DNA of 64,000 nucleotides, from positions 62,001 to 126,000 of the forward strand of contig NZ_JABTCF010000007.1 of NCBI RefSeq assembly GCF_014596745.1. The letters are read 5' to 3'. Shown here one piece after another: positions 10,525 to 19,788 of this stretch (within the stretch, counting starts at the first letter, position 1; every line of letters begins with the position of its first letter). This DNA comes from Maribacter aquimaris (GTDB lineage: Bacteria > Bacteroidota > Bacteroidia > Flavobacteriales > Flavobacteriaceae). A program made the translations under genes and the position numbers. The notes below the pieces were generated by a model. The model made no database searches. It was not told the DNA's origin and saw only the letters and a list, made by a program, of their open reading frames with translations.

Positions 10525-11139
10525 ATGAAAATCAAGTCGGCCGACTTCGTTATGAGCAATTCAGATGTTGCCAAATGTCCGAATGAACCCCTACCCGAAT
10601 ATGCGTTCATTGGGCGGTCCAACGTAGGCAAATCATCCTTGATCAATATGTTGACCGAACGTAAAAGTTTGGCCAAAACTTCCGGTAGGCCTGGAAAAAC
10701 ACAACTCATCAACCATTTTAAAATCAATGGGAATTGGTTTTTAGTTGATTTACCCGGATATGGCTATGCCCGTGTTTCCAAAAGGGACAAAAAAACCTTT
10801 CAAAAATACATTACCGATTATTTCTTAAAGCGAGAACAATTGGTGAGTGCGTTTGTATTGGTCGACATTCGTCATTCACCCCAAAATATCGACATGGAGT
10901 TTATGGAATACTTGGGTGAGAATATGGTTCCATTCAGTATTGTATTCACCAAAGCCGATAAATTGAAACCTGCGATTATTGAAAAAAACGTAGCCAACTA
11001 TTTAAAAGAATTGATGGCTGGGGCTTGGGAAGAAGCCCCTAACCATTTTGTAACCTCATCCTCCAAAAACATCGGCCGTGATGAGCTACTCATATACATC
11101 GACGAAATTAACCAACAGTACTTCAAGGAAAACAAATAG
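10525..11139 (+). CDS. engB: Ribosome biogenesis GTPase EngB/YsxC
   Basis: Essential TRAFAC-class GTPase involved in assembly of the large ribosomal subunit. Motifs are G1 GRSNVGKSS (about residues 29-37), G3 DLPGYG, G4 TKAD and G5 SSS. I start it at ATG 10525 (MKIKSADF), 11 bases after the hydrolase stop, giving 204 residues. The longer frame starting at 10489 would overlap the hydrolase and add an unconserved 12-residue tail. Confidence 0.94.
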   Translation: MKIKSADFVMSNSDVAKCPNEPLPEYAFIGRSNVGKSSLINMLTERKSLAKTSGRPGKTQLINHFKINGNWFLVDLPGYGYARVSKRDKKTFQKYITDYFLKREQLVSAFVLVDIRHSPQNIDMEFMEYLGENMVPFSIVFTKADKLKPAIIEKNVANYLKELMAGAWEEAPNHFVTSSSKNIGRDELLIYIDEINQQYFKENK

Positions 11140-11144
11140 CGGTT

Positions 11145-11534
11145 TTATATCCGGCCTGTAATCAAGCGCATTAATCCTTCGGGACTTTCGAGTTTATCCA
11201 ATTCATCCTTCGCAACAAGAACCTCAAAGCCACCTTTTGAGCCAATCAATACCACAGGGAAATTGAACTTATACCCAAACTTCGACGCATATAATGCCTT
11301 AAATTCGTCTTTGTGCAGAAACTCCATTTGCAATAGGGATTTCTCCCTGAATTCCTTCCATGCCTTCTTTTCCGAGAATACCCCATAGGTAATATCGCAA
11401 AGATTACATGCATACGTATCCGGGCTGAAAATTTTGTGTGCACTATCGAATATCTTATTGCGAATACCCGAATTGGCATTATAGATAAAGATCAATCTTT
11501 CTTGATCTGACACTCCCTTGTTTTTTGACTCCAT
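11145..11534 (-). CDS. Conserved small cytoplasmic protein with CxxC motif, unknown function
   Basis: A 129-residue protein I do not recognise with certainty. It begins polar, then has IFIYNANSG, a CNLCDITYG motif with a CxxC pair near residues 42-45, and an FPVVLIGSKGG segment near the C terminus. The CxxC could bind a metal or be redox-active. It converges on engB, with the two stops six bases apart, and lies 115 bases downstream of the phosphofructokinase on the same strand. I see no signal peptide or membrane segment. Confidence 0.7.
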   Translation of the reverse strand: MESKNKGVSDQERLIFIYNANSGIRNKIFDSAHKIFSPDTYACNLCDITYGVFSEKKAWKEFREKSLLQMEFLHKDEFKALYASKFGYKFNFPVVLIGSKGGFEVLVAKDELDKLESPEGLMRLITGRI

Positions 11535-11649
11535 AGGCTTATTGCTGTACCCTTTAGGTCTCTAAAAACAAAAAATACTTACAGCGTAAAAAAATAGGAA
11601 GCAGGCAAACCCAATAACAAAATCCTTCTACAAAAAGACAACCATGGTA

Positions 11650-12978
11650 TTATCTCATTTCGAAGGGCTGCCCGGTACTTTCCAAAGCTGCAAACCAAAA
11701 ACCACCTTCCATATTGATTTTTTTCCTAGTGCTGGTTACCGCCGTAATTGGAAGATAAACATACTGATTGTTCACCCTACCCACAACGAATTTTGTTTTA
11801 CCGGCCATGGCACCATGCAAGGCATGATAGGCCAAACCACTACAAAATACGCTATCCCCAGGATTGGCAGGAGCACTTCTGATAATATAGCTAGGATCGA
11901 TATATTTAATGGTCACCTCATAATCCAATTTCTTGAAGAAGGCTGAAATTTCACTTTTCAGTAAGAGCCCAATATCATCATGCTGTACATTTCCGGAAGC
12001 ATCGGTAACTTTTTCTTGCCCGTCCTTATTGAATAAATTCTGACCCGCACCTTCTGCCACTACGATAACCGCGTGTTGTTTGGTGTCCAATCTTCTTCTG
12101 AGGGTTTCCAAAAATCCATTCTCCCCTTCCAGCTCAAAATGCATTTCAGGCACAAGGACAAAATTGACCACAGGCATTGAAATTGTCGCCGATGCAGCGA
12201 TAAACCCACTGTCGCGACCCATAAGTTTTACAATGGCGATACCGTTGTAAGCACCTGTCGCTTCATTATGCGCATCCCTGATAATCGGGCTGGCCACATG
12301 ATAGGCGGTTTCAAAACCAAATGTTTTGTCTATGATACTGACATCATTGTCAATAGTCTTGGGAATACCGATGATCGAAATATTCAATCCCCGCTTGGCA
12401 ATTTCCTCGCCAATGGCATTGGCACCTTTCAACGTGCCGTCACCTCCGATGGCGAACAACATGTCTATTCCATTATCATATAGGGTGTCTACCATGGCAC
12501 TTACGTCCTGACCCCCTCTTGAAGAACCCAAGATGGTTCCCCCAAACTGATGTATATCTTTTACGTATTCCGGAGTTAAATCCACAAAACCATGACCATA
12601 AGAAGGAATCAAACCTTCATAACCATAACGCACCCCTAGTATTTCCTTAACCTCATAAAAATAATGCAATCCCATGACCAAACTACGTATCACATTATTG
12701 ATCCCAGGACACAAACCACCACAGGTAACTATGGCTGCTTTGGTCTTTTTCGTATTGAAGTATATCTTTTCCCTAGGACCTGCTTTCTCAAGAGCAACAG
12801 GTTCCTGTTCGCCCTTGATGCAATTATTGTGGTCATTTAGAGAGATGTATCGTAAAACCCTATCCTTATCGGTAACAAAGTTAAAGATATCATCACCCTT
12901 CCTTTTACTTAATCCCAAAGGCGATTCATATTGTGCTTCGCCTAAAACATCGATATCAAATTTCTCTACGTCTTCCAT
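11650..12978 (-). CDS. pfkA: ATP-type 6-phosphofructokinase (long, plant-like clade)
   Basis: Converts fructose 6-phosphate to fructose 1,6-bisphosphate in glycolysis. With the ATG at 12978 it has 442 residues. It shows CGGLCPGIN, the nucleotide motif GGDGT (about residue 177) with Gly where PPi enzymes carry Asp, and the substrate motif PKTIDND (about residue 203). That combination matches the long PFK clade that includes plant ATP-PFKs. I rejected the upstream ATG at 13017 because the candidate promoter at 13034-13041 would put the transcript start almost on it. Confidence 0.9.
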   Translation of the reverse strand: MEDVEKFDIDVLGEAQYESPLGLSKRKGDDIFNFVTDKDRVLRYISLNDHNNCIKGEQEPVALEKAGPREKIYFNTKKTKAAIVTCGGLCPGINNVIRSLVMGLHYFYEVKEILGVRYGYEGLIPSYGHGFVDLTPEYVKDIHQFGGTILGSSRGGQDVSAMVDTLYDNGIDMLFAIGGDGTLKGANAIGEEIAKRGLNISIIGIPKTIDNDVSIIDKTFGFETAYHVASPIIRDAHNEATGAYNGIAIVKLMGRDSGFIAASATISMPVVNFVLVPEMHFELEGENGFLETLRRRLDTKQHAVIVVAEGAGQNLFNKDGQEKVTDASGNVQHDDIGLLLKSEISAFFKKLDYEVTIKYIDPSYIIRSAPANPGDSVFCSGLAYHALHGAMAGKTKFVVGRVNNQYVYLPITAVTSTRKKINMEGGFWFAALESTGQPFEMR

Positions 12979-13033
12979 ATTTCGATAGTTTATTGTTGTA
13001 ACTAAAACAAGCTTCAAAAGTACTACAATTGCT

Positions 13034-13041
13034 CAAAATTA
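13034..13041 (-). promoter_or_regulatory. Candidate -7 promoter element for pfkA
   Basis: The minus strand reads TAATTTTG, an exact match to TAnnTTTG. A TTG lies upstream at a slightly short spacing of 16 bases. It would give a leader of about 50 bases to the ATG at 12978 and favours that start over the ATG at 13017. Confidence 0.4.
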
Positions 13042-13180
13042 ACGCACTGAATCAAGTCAATCTTATACTAAATTTTGCTTTTTTTTGAGGTTTTTGGGCA
13101 TAAGTAGAATGCACATAACTAAAACGCATTAGCACTATAGACCGATAACCCCTTCCAAAATCGGCAATACTAAAACGGCA

Positions 13181-13516
13181 TTATTTGTTCAATTCCAATT
13201 TTTCGGCAAAATATTCGCAAAAATCCTTCATGGTAGCCGTCATTTTTTCATCCTGGGTAGCTTTCATAAAGCTATCGGACATGGACACCAGCGTTTGATG
13301 AAAAAAGACCTTCATCTCATCTACCGGCATATCTTTGGTCCAAAGATCGATTTTCAGGGATTCCTGATTCTTGCTATCCCAAACAGAAAGCATCATCGCC
13401 TTGGCCTCTTCATTATCTATTCCGCCGTCCTCTGCGGACCAAGTAAGCGTTTCGGGGACCCGATTCTCATCCAACCCCACTTTTAAACGTATCTCTGATG
13501 TATGTAATTTTGCCAT
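13181..13516 (-). CDS. gldC: Gliding motility protein GldC
   Basis: Small soluble protein of 111 residues matching GldC: the segments LDENRVPETLTW, MLSVWD, DLWTKDMPVDEMKVFFHQTLVSM and FCEYFAEKL are characteristic. In Flavobacterium johnsoniae GldC supports the gliding machinery, probably with the lipoprotein GldB. Its ATG directly follows the gldB stop, so the two are co-transcribed. It is cytoplasmic, with no signal peptide. Confidence 0.92.
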   Translation of the reverse strand: MAKLHTSEIRLKVGLDENRVPETLTWSAEDGGIDNEEAKAMMLSVWDSKNQESLKIDLWTKDMPVDEMKVFFHQTLVSMSDSFMKATQDEKMTATMKDFCEYFAEKLELNK

Positions 13517-14473
13517 TTATTTATTTGGTTTGTAATTGGATTTCTTAAATATGTCCTCCGCGGGTAGATTCATGAGTTGTTGCAATGATACCTCGTTTTT
13601 ATCCATAAAGGATCGCACAATCTGCCAACCCACATAACGGCCCAGTCGACCTGGGGACTCATTATCGAGCTCCAATCCGAATTTTGAAAAAGGAGCTGGA
13701 TCCAAGAATCGCAAGGTTAATTTATTATCGGTACTGTAGAGTAATTCCCGTTCAATGAAATGCCTCCACATAGGTTCTTCATTGGCTATTGCCCAAGCCA
13801 ATTCATCTTCGGAATAATTGATTTTCTGCCCATCGGTTTGAAAAGGCATTATTTTATCCTTAAGATACAAAATCTTACCATAGTAGATCATACGATCCAA
13901 AAATGTACGCCCTTGAGATCGAGGAACAACCTTCTGCGCAAAAGCATTGGCTATATCACTGACGATATACTTCCGATCCATACCGGCAGCGATATATTTT
14001 TGTATTCCGGTATAATATCTATGATCCGCACCCAAATAATTATCCAACCCTACCAACAAAAGACTGTCTGTCAAAATTATCCGGTTCTCATGATCAACGT
14101 CATTGGTCACCGTTATTATCTTAGGTGCGGCATACTTTGGAAAGTAATATTTTATATACTTAAAAAGCAATTCAATATCTGCAACCTCTTTTTCGAAATC
14201 ACTGAATTCATCCATGACCTCGCCCCGCAATTCAATTTGAAGGGAATCCTGCAATTTTGCCACCCATACACTATCCGGTGCTGGAAAGAAATAAGGGTAT
14301 ACCCTTCTTAGTTTGGGAATATCGGATGGCGTAGCTTTTGCAAATTCGTTATCGAATCGCGAAACCTTAACAACCAAGGGTATTTTTTTTACTTCTGCCT
14401 CGATTTTATCCTCATTTTTACAACCTATGGCGACAAACGTTAACAATACCAGTAAATAAAACAACTTTTTCAT
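13517..14473 (-). CDS. gldB: Gliding motility lipoprotein GldB
   Basis: Lipoprotein of 318 residues with a signal peptide and lipobox ending at Cys18 (VAIGC). In F. johnsoniae GldB is needed for gliding motility. Family features seen include LRRVYPYFFPAPDSVW, ILTDSLLLVGLDNYLG, and a C terminus with LDNESPGRLGRYVGWQIVRSFM. It is immediately followed by gldC. Together these two genes point to Flavobacteriia. Confidence 0.93.
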   Translation of the reverse strand: MKKLFYLLVLLTFVAIGCKNEDKIEAEVKKIPLVVKVSRFDNEFAKATPSDIPKLRRVYPYFFPAPDSVWVAKLQDSLQIELRGEVMDEFSDFEKEVADIELLFKYIKYYFPKYAAPKIITVTNDVDHENRIILTDSLLLVGLDNYLGADHRYYTGIQKYIAAGMDRKYIVSDIANAFAQKVVPRSQGRTFLDRMIYYGKILYLKDKIMPFQTDGQKINYSEDELAWAIANEEPMWRHFIERELLYSTDNKLTLRFLDPAPFSKFGLELDNESPGRLGRYVGWQIVRSFMDKNEVSLQQLMNLPAEDIFKKSNYKPNK

Positions 14474-14618
14474 TTAATTGAAATTTTGATTTTTTCTTTT
14501 AACGAATAAAAATAGTTTGTATCCATTTCAAAGAAAGATCTTTTAAATTTTAATCTTAACCTGTAAGGCTTTATTTTTATCGGGCAAAGTTAGTTGTTTT
14601 AACCAAATAAAATATTTC

Positions 14619-15407
14619 ATGAAAACCGAAAAAGTAATCGACCATATTGTTGACTGGCTTAAGGATTATGCAGACAAGGCGGGAATCAAAGGATTCATCA
14701 TCGGTATATCAGGAGGAATAGACTCCGCGGTCACTTCTACACTTTGTGCCAAAACGGGGCTAGACCTGCTTTGCCTGGAAATGCCCATTCACCAAGCCGA
14801 AAGCCAAGAAACGAGAGCCTCACACCACATAGATTGGCTCATTGGCAATTTTGACAACGTAAAACGTCAGGCGGTTGACCTTACCCCGGTTTTCGATAGC
14901 CTTATTGCCGCACTACCAGCCGTAAAAAATGAAGAAGACCGTTTTATGTCCCTAGCCAATACAAGGGCCAGGTTACGCATGACCACTTTATATTATTTTG
15001 CCGCTTTAAACGGTTATTTGGTCGCCGGCACGGGAAATAAGGTCGAGGATTTTGGCGTTGGTTTCTATACCAAATATGGTGATGGTGGGGTAGACCTATC
15101 CCCTATTGCGGATCTTATGAAAACCGAAGTATATGAAATCGCCCGGTTTTTGGGTGTTAACCAAGATATTGTAATTGCACCGCCAACTGATGGACTTTGG
15201 GGGGATGACCGTACCGACGAAGATCAAATCGGGGCCTCATACCCTGAATTGGAATGGGCCATGAAAATGAATGACGAGGGAAGGACTGTATCTGAATTTT
15301 CCGACAGAAAAAAGCAAATTTTCAGTATCTTCAAAAGATTGAACGCCGCCAATCAACATAAAATGCAACCCATACCTGTTTGCACGATACCGAATGACCT
15401 GAAATAA
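14619..15407 (+). CDS. nadE: Ammonia-dependent NAD+ synthetase
   Basis: Last step of NAD biosynthesis: amidation of nicotinic acid adenine dinucleotide with ATP. It has 262 residues with the PP-loop SGGIDS at residues 31-36 and the segments LANTRARLRM, GTGNKVEDFG and APPTDGLWGDDRTDE. There is no nitrilase-like glutaminase domain, so it is the short ammonia-dependent type. It is transcribed divergently from gldB. Confidence 0.95.
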   Translation: MKTEKVIDHIVDWLKDYADKAGIKGFIIGISGGIDSAVTSTLCAKTGLDLLCLEMPIHQAESQETRASHHIDWLIGNFDNVKRQAVDLTPVFDSLIAALPAVKNEEDRFMSLANTRARLRMTTLYYFAALNGYLVAGTGNKVEDFGVGFYTKYGDGGVDLSPIADLMKTEVYEIARFLGVNQDIVIAPPTDGLWGDDRTDEDQIGASYPELEWAMKMNDEGRTVSEFSDRKKQIFSIFKRLNAANQHKMQPIPVCTIPNDLK

Positions 15408-15565
15408 CCGATTAACTAAAAATCAGGCACATAAGACGAGTATAATGCATTGTTTCATTAAATAAATTGAAATTTGCCTATTAAATTAGAGAAATTACCA
15501 CTACATTACGTGTCAGTATTTAAACACAACCAACTCGGTAAAATTTCTAGAAAAAATTTAACAAA

Positions 15566-16195
15566 ATGATTAAAGTGCTAATTGCGGATAACCATCCTAT
15601 TATTAGAATGGGTGTTAAACAAGTATTGAACAATGCAAGTGGATTTGAGGTTTTAGATGATGTTTCAACTACTTCGGAGCTTTTTAATAAGCTTGAAACA
15701 GCCTCTCCTGATGTTGTAATTTTAGAAATGGACATTCCTGAAATCAATGGTATCGCCACTTTAAGAAGGATGAAAAAAGAATATCCTGATGTAAAAGTAT
15801 TAATGTACAGTGGACAATCTGAGGATGTTTATGCCCTCAGCACCATTAGAGCTGGCGCATTCGGTTACCTTTCCAAGGCTTCTGACGTTGACTACATCCT
15901 TTCAGCCGTTAAGAAGGTAAGTGAAGGAAACATGTTCATCACCAATGAACTTGCACAACGACTGGCTTTTGATGAAGGAACCCAAAAACCCCGTAGATTC
16001 TTTAGGAAATTATCTACCAGGGAGGTTGAGGTCCTTAAATTATTAGCGAGTGGCAAACGTAACAAAGATGTTGCCCTAGGACTTAATCTTAATGAAAAAA
16101 CGGTAAGTACCTATAAGGCCCGACTAATGAAAAAATTGAATGTAGATAACATGGTCGACTTATTACAACAAGCCAAAGCATTGGAGTTGTATTAA
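15566..16195 (+). CDS. NarL/LuxR-family response regulator with Glu at the phospho-site
   Basis: Transcription factor of 209 residues: a receiver domain (about 1-120) and a C-terminal LuxR helix-turn-helix (about 145-205, with LSTREVEVLKLLASGKRNKDVA). The receiver keeps Asp8, a switch Ser in MYSGQ and Lys in YLSKAS. The expected phospho-acceptor Asp is replaced by Glu54 (VILEMDIP; the Pro four residues on fixes the alignment). A Glu can mimic phospho-Asp, so this regulator may be constitutively active or phosphorylation-independent. No histidine kinase gene is adjacent. It stands alone, followed by a terminator. Confidence 0.88.
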   Translation: MIKVLIADNHPIIRMGVKQVLNNASGFEVLDDVSTTSELFNKLETASPDVVILEMDIPEINGIATLRRMKKEYPDVKVLMYSGQSEDVYALSTIRAGAFGYLSKASDVDYILSAVKKVSEGNMFITNELAQRLAFDEGTQKPRRFFRKLSTREVEVLKLLASGKRNKDVALGLNLNEKTVSTYKARLMKKLNVDNMVDLLQQAKALELY

Positions 16196-16215
16196 AAAAT
16201 AACGGTTAAAATATG

Positions 16216-16251
16216 TAAGAAACCCCTGACTGACTGGTCGGGGCTTTTTTG
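16216..16251. terminator. Intrinsic terminator between the response regulator and dnaG
   Basis: CCCC and GAC on the left arm pair with GTC and GGGG on the right, with one bulged T, followed by a run of T on the plus strand and preceded by A-rich sequence. It lies between convergent genes and serves at least the plus-strand gene. Confidence 0.75.
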
Positions 16252-16286
16252 TTTATTGGGACTACATTTGACTTAATAGTCCGAAA

Positions 16287-18266
16287 TCAGGAAAGGACCC
16301 TATTCAATTTTTTATTCAATAACTTGTTCAGTTGCAAATAGTTCATGATTTCCTCTAGGGTCTCCCTATTATCTATCGTACTATCCTCAGTACTATTTTG
16401 CAAAGCCTCCATTCTTTTTTTGATCAAATAACAACGCAGTGTCAAAATGGTCTCGCTGACCAATTGGGCCACCCCTATTTTCTTATCCTTGGGATAAATA
16501 TCCTTACTTTCCCAATTATGCAGGGTGTACTTTTCCTCTTCCATTAAAATGGATGAAATCTCGGCGACCATTTCTTGATCCAAATCGGCAATAAACGTAT
16601 TGATTGCGAAATCCTCCGTCTGGTTCAAAGCTTCGATCAATTTGTAATAAATATTTTTGAATTGTGGATTTGTCAACTCAATTTCGTCATCCTGAAGGTC
16701 TAAAAATATTTTTTCAAAGACTTTGGATTCAAGCGATTCCGGTTCCAAAACCAAATCACCTTCCTCATTCTCCTTCAAGATCAAATCCTCAAATTTTTCT
16801 TGTCGATTTCCATAAAGCAATAACAACTCAATAATCTTACGCTCCAGTTCGTATTGTACATCGACCTTTTGGGGCAAAGGCTCGTTTTTGACGACATCGA
16901 ATGCCTTATGTTCCTGCTTTACTTTTTTTGAGGCATCGGCAATATCCTTTTTACTGATCTGCGCCAGGGTATTGAACAAGACGGCCTCAGAAATGTTCAT
17001 AATCTGGGCACATTCCTGTATATAGATCTCTTTTTGTATTCGATCGGGAATCTTGGATATACTATGTACAATGTCCCTAACGGTATCAGCCCTTTTTATA
17101 GGGTCATTGGCCGTTTCCTTGACCAACAAGGAAGCCTTGAATTGGATAAAGTCCTTTGAGTTTTCCTCAAGGTATTGGGTAATTTCCTCCAATTCGTTGT
17201 TCTTCGCAAAACTATCAGGGTCTTCCCCTTCTGGAAACGTGCAAACCTTTACGTTCATACCCTGCTCCAAAATCAAATCAATACCTCGGAGCGATGCCCT
17301 TAAACCTGCTGCATCCCCATCGAACAGTACTGTTATATTCTTGGTCAACCGGTTAATAAGTCGAATCTGTTCAGGGGTCAGCGCTGTTCCACTGGAGGCC
17401 ACGACATTGTGTATTCCCCTTTGATGAAACTGGACCACATCGGTATATCCCTCAACCAAATAACAGTTGTCCTCTTTAGCTATGGACTGTTTGGCATAAT
17501 AGATTCCATAGAGCACCTTACTCTTGTGGTAAATATCACTTTCCGGGGAATTCAGGTATTTGGCGGCCTTTTTATCATTGGTCAGGATCCTCCCCCCAAA
17601 ACCCAACACCCTTCCACTCATGGAATGGATCGGGAACATGACCCGTCCTTTGAAACGATCGAATTTCCTGGGATTGTTAGGATTATTGGCATCCTCCTTT
17701 ACAATGGTAAGTCCGGTTTTTTCAAGATATTTGAGCTTATATCCTTTGTCTAGGGCGGCATTGGTAAACCCATCCCATTGATCCAAACAATACCCCAAAC
17801 CAAATTTCCTTATGGTCTCATCAGTAAAACCCCTTTCCTTAAAATAGGTAAGCCCTATAGCCTTTCCCAGCTCTGACTCCCATAACATTTGGGCAAAATG
17901 GGTCTGGGCAAATTCAGAAACCAGATACATGCTCTCTCGCTCGTTAGCTTCCTGCTTTTGTTCGTCGGTACGCTCGGTCTCCTCTATCTCAATATTGTAT
18001 TTCTTAGCCAAATACTTTATGGCCTCAGGATAGGTGAAATGTTCATGCTCCATCAAAAAGGCCACGACATTACCCCCTTTACCACTACTGAAATCCTTCC
18101 AAATCTGTTTTACGGGAGACACCATGAAACTCGGTGTCCGCTCATCGGAAAACGGACTTAGTCCCTTAAAATTGGAGCCGGACTTCTTCAGTTGTACAAA
18201 ATCACCGATAACCTCCTCCAAACGGGCGGATTCATATACTTTGTCTATGGACGATTTTGAAATCAT
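16287..18266 (-). CDS. dnaG: DNA primase DnaG with altered zinc-finger residues
   Basis: Primase that makes RNA primers for replication. From the ATG at 18266 (MISKSSIDKV) it has 659 residues; an upstream in-frame ATG adds 11 unlikely residues. Order: N-terminal CHC2-type domain, catalytic core with a TOPRIM domain (LVEGYTDVV and FDGDAAGLRA), and a C-terminal helicase-interaction region. At the four zinc-ligand positions I read Ser37, Ser40, Asp58 and Ser61 instead of Cys, His, Cys, Cys. The fold signature SPF...TPSF...GKGGN is retained, so the domain is present but cannot bind zinc in the usual way. I believe this is shared by flavobacterial relatives. Confidence 0.94.
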   Translation of the reverse strand: MISKSSIDKVYESARLEEVIGDFVQLKKSGSNFKGLSPFSDERTPSFMVSPVKQIWKDFSSGKGGNVVAFLMEHEHFTYPEAIKYLAKKYNIEIEETERTDEQKQEANERESMYLVSEFAQTHFAQMLWESELGKAIGLTYFKERGFTDETIRKFGLGYCLDQWDGFTNAALDKGYKLKYLEKTGLTIVKEDANNPNNPRKFDRFKGRVMFPIHSMSGRVLGFGGRILTNDKKAAKYLNSPESDIYHKSKVLYGIYYAKQSIAKEDNCYLVEGYTDVVQFHQRGIHNVVASSGTALTPEQIRLINRLTKNITVLFDGDAAGLRASLRGIDLILEQGMNVKVCTFPEGEDPDSFAKNNELEEITQYLEENSKDFIQFKASLLVKETANDPIKRADTVRDIVHSISKIPDRIQKEIYIQECAQIMNISEAVLFNTLAQISKKDIADASKKVKQEHKAFDVVKNEPLPQKVDVQYELERKIIELLLLYGNRQEKFEDLILKENEEGDLVLEPESLESKVFEKIFLDLQDDEIELTNPQFKNIYYKLIEALNQTEDFAINTFIADLDQEMVAEISSILMEEEKYTLHNWESKDIYPKDKKIGVAQLVSETILTLRCYLIKKRMEALQNSTEDSTIDNRETLEEIMNYLQLNKLLNKKLNRVLS

Positions 18267-18333
18267 TGGTTTTATAAAATAGCCAATAAAAATAGTCAAT
18301 TTTAGCTTATCTTAGTCCATCTATTCTACGCAG

Positions 18334-18591
18334 ATGATACTATTCCTTGGTACACGTCCCGGAAAGGAGAAAATACGAAAACTACACAACTTAAAATGTA
18401 GTTTTTGTGGACAGGTCAATACACTTACCGCATACATCCAATCGACCTACTTTCATTTGTTTTGGATCAAGCTTTTTAAAATAGCCACAAACGAAGTCAT
18501 CGAATGCTCCCATTGCAAACGCGTATATTACAAGGAGGAATTTACCGAAGAAATGAAGGAGGCCCTACAACGGAAAGACCTTATACACTAA
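18334..18591 (+). CDS. Zinc-ribbon protein
   Basis: Small protein of 85 residues with two CxxC pairs, CSFCG near residues 22-26 and CSHCK near residues 58-62, forming a probable zinc ribbon. Between them is a hydrophobic FHLFWIKLF stretch. The arrangement resembles the zinc_ribbon_15-type small proteins common in Bacteroidota. Function unknown. It is transcribed divergently from dnaG and ends before a strong terminator. Confidence 0.75.
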   Translation: MILFLGTRPGKEKIRKLHNLKCSFCGQVNTLTAYIQSTYFHLFWIKLFKIATNEVIECSHCKRVYYKEEFTEEMKEALQRKDLIH

Positions 18592-18611
18592 TCCCCACTT
18601 AACTGGATAAA

Positions 18612-18653
18612 AAAGAAGAACCCTTGGAGCTTATGCCGCAGGGGTTCTTTATA
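18612..18653. terminator. Bidirectional intrinsic terminator
   Basis: Arms AAGAACCC and GGGTTCTT enclose an 18-base loop, with A-rich sequence on the left and T-rich on the right. It lies between the convergent zinc-ribbon gene and the outer-membrane protein gene ending at 18655, so it can act on both strands. Confidence 0.75.
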
Positions 18654-18654
18654 A

Positions 18655-19761
18655 TTAAAGATCAAAACGAAGACCCAGGGAGATAACATTTTGATTCATC
18701 AACTTTCGAATAGAAGATGATGTTTCAAATTTAAGATATAAAGAATACTCCCCATATCCTGCATAAGCACTAAGCCCTCTAACCGTAGTTTGTTCATCTT
18801 TATAGAAAATATTGGATAGATTTTGAACTGCTATTTGAGTTCTGTCTGAAAACTTAACCTTTTGAATTGTATTATAATTTATACCCCAATAACCTCCAAT
18901 ACCAAATTTGAAATTTTTATCGGTACTATATCTAACATATTTTCCATTTACCTTTTTGTTCGAAGGCCCAAACTCAAAATGAATTGGAAAAATAAAACTA
19001 TCCATTCTTAGCTTTGATTTTTTTATTGTAACATCACTTCCTGTGGCTTCATTAAAGTCTTGTAAAATAATCGCATATGGATTCCCTAAATCTGTATTTG
19101 TCATATAGACATACTTATTATTCGGTTTGAAACCATTGAATTGGAAAGAGACGCCATACTTGAGCCTAAGCCAGTTAGTATTCTTAAAAACCCTAGTATT
19201 CCAAGCATATCCGATTTCAAAAAATTTACTTCCTGTTATTTTAAACGGTGACCCCGATAATACATTCCCATTTGATTCATTGTTCAATCCAAAGGCTACG
19301 ACCAAATCTGAATATGTACGTTTATCATACACTATTTTATTCTGATTCCCGGAATTATATTTTACACCGAATAATCTATTTCCATGATCATCCTCTGCAT
19401 TTATGCCAATCATTAGTTGATTACTATCCGTATTCAAATCAACAACTCCATTACGCTCTAAAAGGGCAATTTGACTATCTATAATAGTTAATTTATTTTC
19501 AATGTTCTTTGCATGTTTTTCAGCATATACTTTTTTTTGTTTTTGTGCTTCCTCTTTAGATATATCATTCTTGTCTAATTGCTGATTGATAAATTCCAAT
19601 TCGGTTTTTAATGCCTCTTTTTCAAGGAGGATAATTTCTGATTTGGCCTTTTCCAATTGTCCGATTTTATACTGTAAATTTTCATTCTCTTCCTGAGCGA
19701 AAATTTTTTGAACACCAAATGACATAAACAACACCATTAAATAGATAATAACAACTCTCAT
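18655..19761 (-). CDS. Predicted outer-membrane beta-barrel protein with N-terminal coiled coil
   Basis: Exported protein of 368 residues. A signal peptide ends near residue 22 (IFAQ), followed by a Lys/Glu-rich coiled coil (about 25-105), then alternating aromatic beta-strand segments ending in LGLRFDL with an aromatic near the terminus, typical of outer-membrane barrels. It lies downstream of a sigma/anti-sigma pair on the same strand, so it may belong to that regulon or operon. No specific family recognised. Confidence 0.7.
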   Translation of the reverse strand: MRVVIIYLMVLFMSFGVQKIFAQEENENLQYKIGQLEKAKSEIILLEKEALKTELEFINQQLDKNDISKEEAQKQKKVYAEKHAKNIENKLTIIDSQIALLERNGVVDLNTDSNQLMIGINAEDDHGNRLFGVKYNSGNQNKIVYDKRTYSDLVVAFGLNNESNGNVLSGSPFKITGSKFFEIGYAWNTRVFKNTNWLRLKYGVSFQFNGFKPNNKYVYMTNTDLGNPYAIILQDFNEATGSDVTIKKSKLRMDSFIFPIHFEFGPSNKKVNGKYVRYSTDKNFKFGIGGYWGINYNTIQKVKFSDRTQIAVQNLSNIFYKDEQTTVRGLSAYAGYGEYSLYLKFETSSSIRKLMNQNVISLGLRFDL

Positions 19762-19788
19762 ATTAATTTGATTTTAAGGTCTTCCCTA

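Noticed and set aside
13760-14311. 183-residue frame opposite gldB
   Set aside because: It is an antisense shadow of a gene with strong family features.
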